Below, in pieces: positions 23,671 to 35,453 of a stretch of DNA of 64,000 bases (position 1 is the first letter of the stretch; every line of letters begins with the position of its first letter). Under the pieces are notes generated by a model that worked only from the letters and a program-made list of their open reading frames with translations, was not told the DNA's origin and did not search any database. A program made the position numbers and the translations under genes. Origin of the DNA: Nicotiana tabacum (Eukaryota; Streptophyta; Magnoliopsida; Solanales; Solanaceae); contig NC_134081.1 of NCBI RefSeq assembly GCF_000715075.1, positions 67,443,153 to 67,507,152 on the forward strand, read 5' to 3'.

Positions 23671-24382
23671 GGTAGTTGTAGATGATCCCCGACCTATGAA
23701 TTTGTAATTGTTATTTAAAGCTCTTAATAAATTTTCTATGGCTTTAATGGCTAAGTAAGCCTTTTATTTTTATTCATCATATCCATGTTGTAATTCCAAG
23801 TCCTTGCATATGTTTGGTTTTTATACTAGTACTATTTGACATGTACTAACGTCTCTTTTATGGGGGGCGCTACATCTCTAATGGATTCAGGTGGGTCCAT
23901 AGCAGGTGGTATTGATCAGTGATAGCAGCGCATCCCCTCCTGAACTGACTTGGTGAGGCCCACTTCATTCCGGGATCCTGTGTCTCTTGTTCCATGTACA
24001 TAGAGTTTTAAGGTATGTTGGGGCCTTGTTGCCGGCATTGCCGTAGTACTCTTTTGTTTCTATTAGAGGCTTCGTAGACATAGTGTGAGTTGTATCTTGT
24101 TCTGGGAAGATTTAACTAAACTTATTTTAACTAAACTTGTTGTAATTGTATCACATGTCCCACTTTAACAACGAATGTATGGTGTACTGTTTTGAGGACT
24201 TGTTAGTGACGTAATAGAAGTGAACTGGTGTTATTCACATGACTTCTTACTGTTTAATTAATGATATAAATTTATCTTCTCTTCATTCATGGGTGAGTTT
24301 GGTAGAAGGTATTGTACATGCTTGCTCAACCAGGGTATCTCAGTTGAGCACCAGTCGCGCTCCTCGAGGTCGGGGCATGATA

Positions 24383-25721
24383 ATATATAGCACATAAGTT
24401 CATTTTAGAAAACATTCCCTCAATTCGAGGTTAAGCAAGATACGTACCCTTTTCAGGCTAGTCTTCAACCCAAATCATGCCCCGTCCTTTGTTCTTGAAT
24501 TTCAATTTTCCAAAACCTAGCCAAATATTATTCACGAAGATCAAACAATATTAAAGGAGGCAATCCCAATCAATAAAGCTTCGTTCTTTGGAGAAATTTC
24601 AAAAATTCAACAAAATTCAACTCGAGCCCACATGGTCAGAACCTGAATCCAAGGTCGAGTCTCGTCTATCCACAACCTCACGAGTCCACTTATGTGCTAA
24701 GTTCTTAAATCCAAGTCCAAATCGATGTTCAAAAACTCAAAATATACTCTCTTAAGTTTCATGTCGAAAACCCATTTCTACTCATTAAATCTTTTATTTT
24801 TGTGTGATGAGCTATGAGGAATCATGATATATAATCAAAACCAAGTTAAAAACATTTTCCCTTAAGATTTGGGTAAAATCTCTCTTCAAAATTGCCTCTT
24901 CCAAAAGTCCAAAACTCAAAAATGGTGAAAATAAGTGCAATCTCGAAATTTGGATATTAAATACCCGTGACGCCAAATATTTATTCCCGATCGTGACTAC
25001 TATACAGTCGATTGCGATGAATAAATAATTCAGGCTAGATTTCCTTCTACGCGATCTCGTTTACCCCTCATGCGACCATGATGATTAGCCAAGACCTTTT
25101 ACGTGATCCCGGACCATTCCTACGTGATCGCAATTCACTTCACCTCCTTTGGCCCCATTCCTCCGCGTGATCGTGACAATCACACGCGTGATCCCAATGC
25201 ATATATGTCCACTAGAAAACCAGCTGTCCATACTTTGTTCAAAATGACCCAAAATTACCCTGAAACTTATCTGAGTCCCCTAAACCTCACCAAACCATCC
25301 CGAAAAGTTTGTATACCCTCCATGAACTTGTCCAAGAGCTAAAAAGACAAATATCAACATCAAACCAAGAACCAAAGATCAATCAAAATTATGGAACTCT
25401 CTTAAGTTCATGAATTTCAACTTTCGATTAGAAGTGTTGAGTCAATCCTAGGCCACCCGAGACCCGAACTAAACACGTAGAAATCCAAAATCATCAAATA
25501 ACCTTATTGGAACCATCAATTCATGAATCTGAGCGTGTTTACCCATAATGTTGACTTTGGTCAACTCTTCTTAATTTAAAACATCTAGTTGTGAACCAAG
25601 TACCCCAATCGCTCTCTATCCAACCATACCTGCAAGTCATAGAACATCATACAAACCTACTCGAGGTATCAAAAAATGGAATGAGATGCTAGAACTAAAA
25701 ATGGCTTGTTGAGTCGTTACA
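24383..25721 (-). repeat. E4 LTR (minus strand), right part
   Basis: Non-coding. It ends GAGTCGTTACA at 25721, so on the element strand the LTR starts TGTAACGACTCAACAAGCC. It is followed by CTCTCCCTAG, which reads as the purine tract CTAGGGAGAG on the element strand. The right-hand side is therefore the element's internal 3' tail and this is a 3' LTR. No open frame of note. Confidence 0.7.
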
Positions 25722-27660
25722 CTCTCCCTAGTTAAACATACGTTCAACCTCGAATATGCTAAGAGTCTCTCAAAAGTCATCAAATAGCTGTATAAACTCA
25801 AAATGCACATTCTCATGGGTGATATCATGTTATGTCCATCCATATAAATCTATTAACACATCCTCACTGAATATTCCTCTTTCACCATTAGCTTATAAGC
25901 CTTTAAACCTAACTTCAATACTCGGAACATACTCCAAGATTCAATTCTTGTAAATATTCATTGTATTAATCCCAATAACCTGTATCAAGTCCTAAATTTA
26001 CTTCCAATATGTAACCACATGATTTATCGCATAACTCATATACCTATCGAAATATCTTCTGATTGTAATAACAGCTCATTGCTAAACTTGTTACCACCAA
26101 ACATATCCCATCTCAAATAAATCCTTGTTCCAAGCCTTCATAACACTTCTATGATGAAAGAAACCTCTAGAAACTCATAACCACCTATCATAACAACAAT
26201 TCATAGATTTATCTCATCCGGTAAGAACCATTGCCTATTATAGACTACCTAAAAGCATTAATCTTCAAAATATACCTTATCAAAATCCAATCATGCTAAA
26301 TCTAGGTCCTTTAGTTTCATATCATATAGTACAAGCTGCCCGACCAACCAGTCACTCTAAATTCTACATGGAACCTCAACCATCATGGTTTGTGCACCGT
26401 ATAAGCAATAAACCAAATATGACAAATCTATAAAAAAGTAACTTATCACCCAATGAATCCATGTGTCTGTGATGTTCTTTATCAACAAGTCTATATGTAT
26501 CTATACAACTTACTCCATTTGTCTGTTATGCAATAATTAAGAAAACTCAACTTAGCGTAACCCATGCATCCAGGCCCATTGTCTTAACTGCCATAATCAC
26601 AAGGTGGGCTATCACTTTATCAAATCCAATGGTAGAAAGTATCCCATATAACTATAATCTTTTTCAGGTGACACATCCATATGACACCTTCTTTTGTATA
26701 AGAAACTATGACCCGTTGTAGATTACACATCCTTAACAGTCCTACTAGTAGACACCCAAGTTGATTCCACATTTATCTAAAGTATGTAATAAGCCTTCCA
26801 TAAGCTAATACAGACCCATTCTAACTTCCACTCATGAGCACACAAATAATTTCTTAACTACCGGTCTCAATGTTGAATATATACATGCAACTTGTTATCA
26901 AACCAATTATCAAGAAACTATATCTAACACCTTTTTCCCTTATGTTCCTCCATCATAAGTCACTCATGATCTGCTATAACCTTGTGAAACCCAATGCACC
27001 GAATATATGAATCTTTGAGTCTCTAAAGTCCTTACGTAACTAGCTCATCATCCCAACCAACCAAAAATAATACCAACAATCTCTTGAACCCTACTCCCCA
27101 AACCAAGACCTCCAAGATAGATAATCTTACTAAACTTAGGAAGATCACAACACATTAAATACTAGAAATCTCATGCTCGTCAAGCAAAACCTTTCTCAAG
27201 TCACCCACCAAAGACACATACGACCAACTATCTAACCATTAACACATTTTTATTGTCAATAACAAAAGAGATAGTCCCACCTCTAGAAATTCGATCTCTA
27301 TACCTCTAAGTGCAAGAATCCCTATCCTAGTGTCCTCTATATGCCTACTCAAACATAACTATGAAGTCAAACCTGCAAGCATCTCAAAATTTCCATTTTC
27401 ATTAATCCTTCCATGTCATGCAACTAAAATTTGAACCTCAAAGATTAACTATCACAAAATTCTCATAGCACTTAGTCGAATTGTCCATAGACCGCATTAG
27501 CAAGTATCCTCTACAACACATTTCCTTTCTTGGTGATACTGAAATCTATATTGTTATACACCTTAAGCAACTCGAATCATCCACACTATCTTTGATCCCA
27601 ATCCTTTCGGCCAAAGATTGAACCTTCACCTTTGCAAAGAAATCCAAACCTCACATGATT
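25722..27660 (-). repeat. Non-coding internal tail of E4 (dispersed repeat)
   Basis: About 1.9 kb with no credible coding frame on either strand. It begins with a purine tract (element strand) and 'ttcgaggttgaacgtatgttt', the usual text just upstream of a gypsy 3' LTR. From memory the remainder resembles a long, decayed non-coding region common next to Solanaceae LTRs, but I cannot name the family. I see no host gene in it. Confidence 0.45.
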
Positions 27661-28910
27661 AACCACATACATCATGATTCCATATCTAATTACAAGAAAA
27701 CAGCTGAGTAAGGCTTGTAATGTGGTTGCCAAAGAAACAGGATTATAGGCTCAAAGGAGTTAACTAAGATACATAACAAGTAGGTGGGTAAACATATATC
27801 TGGCTCAACAAAGAAATACCTATATCACTTCCAAGACTGAATAAAACTACTATTTTACTTTGTAAACACACGGGGCAAGTTCTAGACATCAAATGCAATG
27901 CACAAAATACCACAAAAACTCACACACACATGGCACATAACTCCCTCAGGATTGGACTATCAAGACACTTTAGTCAAAGCAGTTAAGCATAGTTAAGATC
28001 ATACAACTTAAGGTACTTGTACAAGAGTCAAAAACTGAGCAAAAGCGTCACAATTAAAGTACTTATTATTCTCTAGGCAAAATAAAGTCAAGAGATATTG
28101 CTTTCATTTCAAATCATAGCACAAGGGTTCCTACTCCTAAAAAGAATAAAACTAACTACACCTAGTTCATACAAAACCCTTGAAAAAGAACCGCGGCACA
28201 AAGAAAAACCAAGGGGGAATTATTACACTACCTAACAAAAGAAAATCTTTTTGTCTTTTTTTCTTTTGACTTTAATCCCTCAAAACACATGTCGATGATA
28301 TCCATTGTCGGGAAAAATCAAATATTTTAAAATTTTAATGTTTTTTTCAATATTTTCTCTCTCTAACTACTAAAACTAACACGAAAAGAAAACTAATATA
28401 CATAAAAACATACATACATACAAATATCCCCCACCCCACACTTTAAGTTGTGGCATGTCCCCATGACACATAATTAAAAGCAAGAGATAAAGGAAACTGC
28501 CCTGAATTTTCTTCTTTTTCGAGAACTTATGAACTCCACCCCTAATTTTGAATTCATTCCTCGCTTTCGCTCCTTGGAATTTTTTGTGGAGCTCATTAAG
28601 CCAAATTCTTCTGAGGATACCTCCAAGACCCGCTCTTTTCTTTCTTTCTTGTCCCTCATCTCAAGGAGTGAATTGCTCGATCATGATGATCCTTAACTTG
28701 TTTCAGCATTCTTTCACAGGATCGATCCATACATATTCCTGTAAATCCCCAAAAATAAAATCCACTACAAAACAAATCTTGAAAAGAAGTTAACTAATAA
28801 AGAAAATAAAATAGAAAAAATAAAAGAAAAGAAAAGAAAAGAAAAAAACAAACTAAAACCTAATTCCTGAATTAGCACCAAAAACTATTTCAAACACTTT
28901 TGATTGCCAA
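27661..28910 (-). repeat. Tat/Athila-type non-coding internal sequence
   Basis: Blocks are shared with the Tat-like tail at 60150-60720: 'gtaatg.g.tggccaaagaaa', 'gggcaagttctaga', 'acacacatggcacat', 'aaaagaaccg.ggca.aaagaaaaacc'. The motif 'ccccaccccacacttta..ttgtggcatgtccccatg' near 28430 is typical of these elements. Low-complexity A-rich sequence lies near 28800-28860. It runs straight into a Tat/Athila primer site at 28911, with no gag or pol between. A short frame at 28474-28659 (minus) is Lys/Glu-rich and not convincing as a gene. Confidence 0.55.
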
Positions 28911-28928
28911 TTCGTGGCAACGGCGACA
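28911..28928 (-). other. Tat/Athila-type primer binding site
   Basis: On the minus strand TGTCGCCGTTGCCACGAA, five bases inside an LTR end (..CTCGTCA). The Athila/Tat consensus, from family knowledge, is TGGCGCCGTTGCCGGGGA, so this copy has a few mismatches. A primer of this type separates it from the Met-tRNA-primed chromoviruses around it. Confidence 0.65.
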
Positions 28929-28933
28929 AAATT

Positions 28934-29486
28934 TGACGAGCGCAAAACACACACTTAAATTATACTCGCTAATCAAATATCATGTAGTATAATATCGTAT
29001 CCACATGGATTGTATTTAAATAGTATTTGCATAGTTTCTAGCTTGGTTGCTATCTAAGAGAATCTACAGTTGAGATTTACATGATTAATAACTAAAATTT
29101 ACTAAGAATCTAAAGCTATTGACTAGTGACTATCGAGACATGGAATAAGCAAATAAGGTTATCAGTGGGAGAATATAGTCTTTTGATAGGATAGGTGCAA
29201 GATAATTGTCTAGGATCTAACTCTATGCATACTCAGTTTTCGACCTCCGAATTCGATCCTAGCTTAATTCTTAGACTTTTTATCAGACTTCAAAGCTCCA
29301 AAGAGCTCGAATTATCTCCACCATATCTACATAACTCGGAATCACTCCTACAAGGCATAAAACACACAATCAGTCCAAAACACTACCAATTAAAGCTCAA
29401 ACACAAATAAAGTGCAGTGAATTAGAGTGCAATAAGCGACTAAAACTCGAGATTATAGCCTACCATCATCTGTGCTTGCTATAATT
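28934..29486 (-). repeat. Tat/Athila-type 5' LTR fragment
   Basis: Starts TGACGAGCGCAAAACACACAC and includes 'agtataatatcgtatccacatggattg', typical of this class next to the primer site. Its outer end is lost at about 29486, where family A LTR text begins. Confidence 0.6.
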
Positions 29487-29690
29487 ATTGGTAGGTGAAT
29501 TTTCTGTGCAGCGTGTGGATAAGGATCTATCCCCTTAGGGCCACCCTCTCATGTTTCTCTCTTGATGGTGTACATGCAGGTAGAAGCCGACGGGTTTCTG
29601 GTTGATGTGGTTTATGGAATGTGGATCCTTGGTTAGACTTTTCATCTGTTCTCTATTTGCAAATCCCTGGATGTATACACAATTTTTACT

Positions 29691-30127
29691 GCATAACTTC
29701 TCTATATGCTGCCTTACCTGATGAGATGATTCAAGGTACATATCTTCTCCATATGTGGATCTGTGAGATGTGACTTGATGTTTCATGCATATCTTCTCTA
29801 TATGCAACTGTTGAAGGATTACTTGATGTTTCATGCATATCTTCTCTATAAGAAATTGTTGGAGGATTATTTGATATTCATGCATATCTTCTTTATATGC
29901 AACTGTGGAAGGATTATTTGATACTTTCCGCATATCTTCTCTATATAGAAGCTTTGATGATTTAATGATGATGGCCGCATATCTTCTCTATATGCCGAGT
30001 TGTTAAACAGGAGTGGTATCTGGGCATATCTTCTCTATATGCAATTGTTGACGTGTTATCTGATATCAAAAGTATATCTTCTTACATGTTGAACTGTTAA
30101 GAGACTTGCGCACATCTTCTCTATGTG
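29691..30127. repeat. Tandem hairpin array, GCATAT-CTTCTCT-ATATGC, about ten copies
   Basis: 19-base hairpins with six-base arms and a constant CTTCTCT-type loop, about 45-55 bases apart. Perfect copies: 29738 (ACATAT/ATATGT), 29787, 29882 (loop CTTCTTT), 29977 and 30024. The copy at 30111 has the five-base arms CACAT/ATGTG. Imperfect copies: 29691, 29835, 29930 and 30072. The linker is 'gttgaaggattacttgatgtttcat'-like. In 29738 and 30111 both arms changed together. A 132-codon minus-strand frame over it is only a by-product. Confidence 0.9.
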
Positions 30128-30180
30128 AACTATTTGGTGGTACCTGTATTTCCTATTTTAGACTTTGACACTATTCCTGG

Positions 30181-30184
<4 letters not shown>

Positions 30185-30238
<54 letters not shown>
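30185..30238. repeat. (AT)27 microsatellite
   Basis: Uninterrupted AT dinucleotides inside LTR A, likely to vary in length between individuals. Confidence 0.95.
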
Positions 30239-30243
<5 letters not shown>

Positions 30244-30657
30244 ATAGAATATTAGATTAATTAGTATTTCATTTGAATTTTATGTTTATTAATTTTCCAA
30301 TAAAGATAAATACTGAGTACATAGGGTCGGTTGTACTATACTTCTGCACCATACGTGCACATCTTGGAGCAAAGTTGATGTGGATGACGGAGGCTAGCAT
30401 TGAATATCTACCTGCACCCGGATATGGCTACCACTTGTTCTTGGTAGTTTAGGATTTATACTTTTGTTCATGTATACTCCAATAATCTTAGTGGCTCATG
30501 ACTTGTACTACCAATCCTTGGGATATTGTATGGAAATTTAGTTATTTCATTTATTGATTATTTATGATCTCTATTAGAATTGTGTTAATTGTTGTTTGGG
30601 TTACCTAGCAGGTCGGGTTAGGTGCCATCACGACTATGTAGAATTTGGGACGTGACA

Positions 30658-30959
30658 ATGGTCCATCAATACATACATACCTTAAGATTGTACTACATAT
30701 CGAGATGATAATCAAGCGTCGATATTCCCTTTGTATCTCAAGAAAATCCTTCTTATCACGTCCAAACCCTATAATTGTAATCATTAGGCAAATAACACGT
30801 ATTACAAATTTTCCTAGTTAACTCTACCACTTCACTTTTGAAAAATCTTCTATATTTTATTTCAAGATTCTAGAACCACCCACTCAATTACAGAGCTACA
30901 AGCGGTGAAAACATAGTTATCTTACTCCTTACTATGCATCACTCCTACTTATAGAGACA
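30658..30959. other. Unassigned spacer between LTR A and LTR D
   Basis: About 300 AT-rich bases with no open frame, repeat or family that I recognise. Probably the decayed flank or tail of another retroelement. Confidence 0.5.
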
Positions 30960-31328
30960 TGTAACAACCCAACCGATTATTTTGGGTATTATAGTCCCAT
31001 TTCCTTATTTGATACTTCACGTAGTTTCTTTCGATATTTTGTGACTTACGGGTATGATTGGTTTGGTTTTGGGAAGATTTGAGAGTGATTTGGAACACTT
31101 AATCTCATTTTGGAAGCCTAAGGTTCTAGAGTTGACCAAGTTGGCCTTTTGAGTAGATCACCTCGGATTGATGATTTGATGGTTCCAATATGTTCATATG
31201 GTGATCTTGGACTTGGACGTATGTTCAGATTCGTATTCGGAGGTTGCTAGAAGATTCTGGCTCAATTTGCTGAAAGTTGGCAATTTGAAAAATTTGAGAG
31301 TTTTTAGGTTAGACCGATAGTTGAATTT
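30960..31328 (+). repeat. LTR D, left part (outermost level of the nest)
   Basis: Starts TGTAACAACCCAACCGATTATTTTGGG and is cut at 31328 by the middle element. It continues at 52022. Joining the halves at the duplicated AATTT gives continuous LTR text like that of 362-430 in LTR A. Confidence 0.85.
31324..31328. repeat. Target-site duplication of middle element (AATTT, left)
   Basis: AATTT directly before TGTGATGACC. The partner is at 52017-52021. Confidence 0.85.
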
Positions 31329-32010
31329 TGTGATGACCCGGCCGGTCATCTTGAGATTTATAGCCCCGATCCCCTATTTAACTACTTCCCTCGTATCGTC
31401 TTCTGCTATTGTGACTTGCCGGGAGGTTTTGTTTTGGTTTTTAAAGTGTTTTGGGACACTTAGTCCCTAAATGGAGGGTTAAGCCTTAGGATTGGCACCG
31501 TAGTCGGAACAGTGTGAAGATGACTATGGAATAGAGTTTCGTCAATTCCGTTAGCTTAGTTGGGTGATTTAGGGCTTAGGAACGTATCCAGATTGTGTTT
31601 TGGAAGTCCGTAGCTCATTTAGGCTTGAAATGGCAAAAGTCAAATTTTTGGAGTTTTGGACCGGTAGTGGAATTTTTGATATCGTGGTCGGATTCCGATT
31701 CTAGAAGTTGGAGTAGGTCTGTAATGTTGAATATGACTTGTGTGCAAAATTAGGGGTCAATCGGACGTGATTTAGTTAGTTTCGGTGACGGTTGTCGAAT
31801 TTTGAAGTTTCTTTAAGTTTGAATTGGAGGGTGATTCTTGATTTTTCCGTTGTTTGATGTGGTTCGAGGGCTCGACTATGTTCTTATGGTGTTTTATGAT
31901 TGGTTAGTATGTTTGGTTGAGGTCCCGGGGGCCTCGGGTGTGTTTCGGATGCCTAACAGATGAATTTTGGACTTAGGGAAGTTGCTGAGTTTTTGCTGGT
32001 TCTGGTGTTT

Positions 32011-32320
32011 CGCACTTGCGGAGGGGAGACTGTAGGTGCGGGCTCGCACGTGCGGAAGAACGGGAATAGATTCGGAATTCAGAGGCTTGACCAGGGGTCG
32101 GAGGTGCGAGGAATTTCTGCATCTGCGAGGGCCGCAGATGCACCCAAGGATTCGCAAGCGCAGAGGAAGATCGCAGAAGCAGACAGTGTTCCGCACGCGC
32201 AGGAGCGGCCCCCACTACCGCAGATGCGGACCTAGTCCTCTTAAGTGATTTTCGCGCATGTGAGGGATTTTCCACAGATGCGGCATCGCAGGTGCGACCC
32301 ATAGCATTGCAGGTGCAAAG
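32011..32320. repeat. CG-rich dyad array in middle 5' LTR
   Basis: Copies include CGCACTTGCGG at 32011, CTCGCACGTGCGG near 32043, CCGCAGATGCACC near 32131, CCGCAGATGCGG at 32218 and CGCAGGTGCG near 32287. Very high CpG content against an AT-rich background. Confidence 0.85.
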
Positions 32321-33179
32321 ATCGCTGGGCAGAAAAGGGGCAGAATCGAGGGTTGAGGTTCATATTCACAAATTTGCTTTTTAAGCTCGGAAGAAGGCAA
32401 TTTCTTGTGGGAGTTTTAGAGAAATCTTTGGGTTAATGATTTCTAACTTGTTTTTTGTTGTATTTCATTAATCTATGGTCGTTTTCTACATTTAATTAAG
32501 GAATTTGAGTGAGAATGTGGGAAATATTCCCCAAATGAATTTCTGAGTTTTAAGTGGGATTTAAACATCGAATTTGGATAATATTGGTACGAGTGATCTC
32601 GTGAGCGAATGGGTGTTCTTAATTTGTAACATTTACCCGATTCCGAGACGTGGGTCCGGGGAGGCTTTTTTGGGCGTTTTTCTAATTTCTTGCCTTAGCT
32701 TTGATTTCGTTAGATAGATTTGTTTCTTGTAGCTATATTTATGTTATGTAATTGGTTTTGGCTAGATTTGAGCCATTCGGACTCGGATATTTGTGGAAAG
32801 AGCAGTGTGACAGATTGATTTGAGCTTGGTTCGAGGTAAGTGGCTTGCCTAACCTTGTGTGGGGGAACTCCCCTTAGGATTTGGTACTGTTTGATATGTG
32901 AGTGTCGTGTACGTGAGGTGACGAGTACGTACACGGGCTATTTGTTGTAAAACTCCATTTTTCACTAAGTCATAACTTGTTTTCTCCTTATTTGAAACAC
33001 ACTAGCATATGTAACTATCCTGTTTAGACTAGAATAGCATGCCTACTTGTTTAACTGCCTATTTGAACTCTGTGCAACATGTTTAGTGAAATTTCCGGCT
33101 TTTCTTGACTTGAACTTAGTCTAAACTATAGGATTTCTTGTTGCAATTGTTATTTAGGTTGGTTGCGCTACAAATTTAC

Positions 33180-33365
33180 TTTGGGACTACCGAACGGTAT
33201 TCTGGGAGATCCCCCTGTACTGCATATGTACTTAGGGACTACGGAACGGTATTTCGGGAGATCCCCCTGTTTTGCATATTTATTTTGGGACTATAAAACG
33301 GTATTCCGGGAGATCCCCCTGCACATTTACATTTGGGACTACGAGACGGTATCTCGGGAGATCCC
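33180..33365 (+). repeat. Four-copy hairpin repeat in middle 5' LTR
   Basis: Units of about 52 bases, 'tttgggactacggaacggtattccgggagatccccctg'. The core is an inverted pair around CGGTA. Copy 4 (33342-33356) is the perfect CGAGA-CGGTA-TCTCG. Copy 2 (33242-33256) is CGGAA-CGGTA-TTTCG with one wobble. Copies 1 and 3 are imperfect. Confidence 0.85.
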
Positions 33366-33990
33366 ATGTTTTTATCACTCTGTTATGAGCTGTTGTCTTT
33401 TATTGATTCTATTTCTATTAGATTTCCATATTTATTTTACATCAAAATTTCATTCTGTCTTATTTCATTATATTTATTCTAGTAGGGCACCTGATCTCGT
33501 TACTTCTCGACCGAGGTTAGGCTTGACACTTACTGAGTACCGTTGTGGTATACTCACGCTATTTCCTACACATGTTTTTCATGTGCAAATCCAGGTTAAT
33601 CTTACCAGCCTCATCATTAGTTGCAGTCGTTGCTGCTTATTGGAGACTTCAAGGTACATCTGCTCGCGTCCGCAGATCATCGGAGTCCCCCTCTATCCCC
33701 CTATGTTCATTTTTCCTTCTTTCTGTAAAAATGATGTATGGAATGGTTAAGGCTTCTTAGTAACTTGTGACTTACGGTATTTCGGGTTTTGGAAAATTAT
33801 TTTATACATTTTCAGAGGTGATAATTGTATATGCCGAGTGGAATTTAGTTGCTTATTAGATATTTGTTACTGTTAGTAGTTAATGTTCATGCTTTAGTTT
33901 CACTTCTGCAAAAGTGTTAGGCTTACCTAGTCATAGAGACTAGGTGCCACCACGACGGTTCACGGAGGAAGAAATTGGATCGTGAGAAGT

Positions 33991-34002
33991 TGGTTTAAGA
34001 GC
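33991..34002 (+). other. Middle element primer binding site, mutated
   Basis: TGGTTTAAGAGC, two mismatches from the Met-tRNA site TGGTATCAGAGC. Confidence 0.75.
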
Positions 34003-34189
34003 TCTAGGTTCGTAGGAGTCGTGAGTCACAAGCCGGTTTATTAGAGTCTTGCGGATTGGTACGGAGACGTATGTACTTATTTTCGGGGGGCTATGGAACT
34101 GTTAGGAACAAACATACTTCTTTGATTCCTTGTCGTGCAAGTTATTGGCATCAAATTCTAAAAATTCTCTATTCTATTCTTTCTCGCAG

Positions 34190-34856
34190 ATGGTGAGGAC
34201 CCATACCGGAGGATCTGACAACCAGGCACCCGCGCCCCCTGCTAGAGCCGCCAGAGGTCGGGGCCGAGGTAGAGTATGGCCACACGGTGCAGCCAGAGCA
34301 CCCACGCGAGCTGCGACAAAGGAGCCCCCGGCAGTTCCTGCTGGAGGCCAGGCACCGGAGGTTCCTATTGCTGCACCAACCCTCCAAGAAACTCTAGCTC
34401 AGTTCATGAGCATGTTCATCACCTTAGCCCAGGCTAGATTGATTCCGTTAGCTACCGCCACATCTCAGGCTGGGGGAGGGGCACAGACTCCCGCAACCCA
34501 CACTCCTAAGTAGAGGTTCCAGGTTGATTATGCCCTAGAGTTCATTCCTATGCCGCCGGTAGCCCCGGTTCAGCATGAAACTAGGACAATCGCTTCTGAG
34601 GCTGAGCAACTCAGACTTGAGAGGTACACCCACCTACCTTCAACGGATTGGCTACAGATGATGCTCACGATTTTGTGGAGGAGTATCATCGTATTCTCCG
34701 TACTATGGGTGTAGCGGAGACGAGTGGGGTTTCTTTTACCACTTTCCAGCTTAGAGGAGTAGCCTATCAGTAGTGGCGTGCTTATGAGTTGAGTAGTCCG
34801 AATGAGGTAGCTTCACTTACATGGACTTAGTTCTCGGACATGTTTTTGAGAGAGTA
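34190..34856 (+). pseudogene. Middle element gag, N-terminal part
   Basis: ATG at 34190, 187 bases after the primer site. The N terminus is Arg/Gly/Pro/Ala-rich (RAARGRGRGRVWPHGAARAP), as in many chromovirus Gags. The frame hits TAG at 34511 (probably a former CAG). The continuing Gag text is recognisable in two frames ('..ptfngl..', VEEYHRILRTMGV, FTTFQLRGVAYQ) with further TAGs at 34771 and 34828. The inner element interrupts it in 'FLRE|YVPQ' at 34857, and the coding text resumes at 45178. Dead copy of the particle protein. Confidence 0.85.
34852..34856. repeat. Target-site duplication of inner element (GAGTA, left)
   Basis: GAGTA directly before TGTTACACC. The partner is at 45173-45177. 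Removing one copy with the element rejoins the gag reading frame around EYVPQSLRD. Confidence 0.95.
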
Positions 34857-35430
34857 TGTTACACCCTATATTTTCGTATGTAAAAATGCGTCGTAAGCAA
34901 ACTAATGTAGGACAAAAAAAATGAGATAATATTTAAAAGTATATAAAGTAAGTTAATCATGTTACCTCTGAGGTTACAAATATTGAAGATCATGAACAAC
35001 AAGTACAAAGAGGGTTGGACAGTTCAGAAGCTAAAGCAATTAAATAAAACAATGTTTCATCGAAAGTCGACAAGTTGGGAATGTTATAACATGTACCTTT
35101 GGGGTGAGACTAGGGTGATTAACATGATAAAGAGATTATGTTATGATTTATATTAGTCGTATTACATCCGTGTGTTATGTTTTTAAGTCAAGCGAGTTGT
35201 GGAACAAAAGTCGATGAAAGTCATCACAAGTTACATTCATAAGTTTTACTGAAACTTTGGGTCAAATGTAACTGCAATTTTCTCCCAATATACTTAGAGT
35301 TATGGTGTGTTCCACCCATCAAATTAAAGATCTATGAGTCTATTTTCCAACGCATTAAATCATTTGTCAATACGACATCGGAGTAGAGAGGTATGTGCAT
35401 TTTTGCGATACTGCGCAAGCTGCTAGGTGA

Positions 35431-35453
35431 CAAGTAGGTGTGTCACCTACTTG
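35431..35453. repeat. 10-bp hairpin in inner 5' LTR
   Basis: CAAGTAGGTG-TGT-CACCTACTTG, identical to 43217-43239 and to the decayed LTR copy at 3479-3501. Confidence 0.9.

Larger units (their letters stand above)
14251..24382 (+). mobile_element. E3: Tekay-like chromovirus with both LTRs, mutated
   Basis: 10.1 kb: 5' LTR 14251-16642, primer site 16647-16658, gag from 16863, pol to 21639, purine tract 21968-21980, 3' LTR 21981-24382. All parts are present in order, but gag-pol carries many stops and at least four frameshifts. The flanking pentamers are GTATG (14246-14250) and ATATA (24383-24387). They share the central TAT and differ by two transitions, so an old target duplication is plausible but not proved. 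The last bases of the 3' LTR read TGATA in place of TGACA. It is older than E1 and the inner element. Confidence 0.92.
21981..24382 (+). repeat. E3 3' LTR
   Basis: 2402 bases, TGTAAGGCCCCGTAAAC..CGGGGCATGATA. Homologous over its length to 14251-16642 with many substitutions. The last dinucleotide is TA in place of CA. It carries the same dyad block (22157-22473) and tandem repeat (23400-23670). Confidence 0.92.
29487..30657 (+). repeat. LTR A, 3' part
   Basis: Starts in 'gtgtggataaggatctatcccc', shared with 2066-2088, and ends '..ggtcgggttaggtgccatcacgac..gggacgtgaca' at 30657, a canonical gypsy LTR end. Contains the hairpin array (29691-30127) and a (TA)n run. The 5' part of this LTR is missing. 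Confidence 0.8.
31329..33987 (+). repeat. Middle element 5' LTR (family C)
   Basis: 2659 bases, TGTGATGACCCGGCCGGTCATC..ATCGTGAGA (terminal CA mutated to GA). Carries a dense CG-rich dyad array (32011-32320) and a four-copy hairpin repeat (33180-33365). The longest frame in it (195 codons from 33163) runs through that repeat and is not a gene. Confidence 0.92.

Noticed and set aside
14246..24387. Perfect target duplication for E3
   Set aside because: The flanks are GTATG and ATATA. Two transitions could explain them, but a chance match at three of five bases cannot be excluded.
25722..27660. Host gene in the long stretch without elements
   Set aside because: No open frame beyond about 70 codons, no exon-like pattern, and the text resembles known non-coding retroelement tails.
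29535..29933. 132-codon minus-strand frame with repeated 'EKICMKHQV'
   Set aside because: It is the reverse reading of the hairpin array, and the frame is lost in other LTR A copies.
29691..30127. CRISPR-like repeat-spacer pattern
   Set aside because: Plant sequence with no cas genes. The spacers are similar to each other, so this is an ordinary tandem array inside an LTR.
33163..33750. 195-codon open frame
   Set aside because: It runs through the CGGTA hairpin repeats of LTR C. The repetitive protein text (GTTERYFGRSP-like) only reflects unit length.
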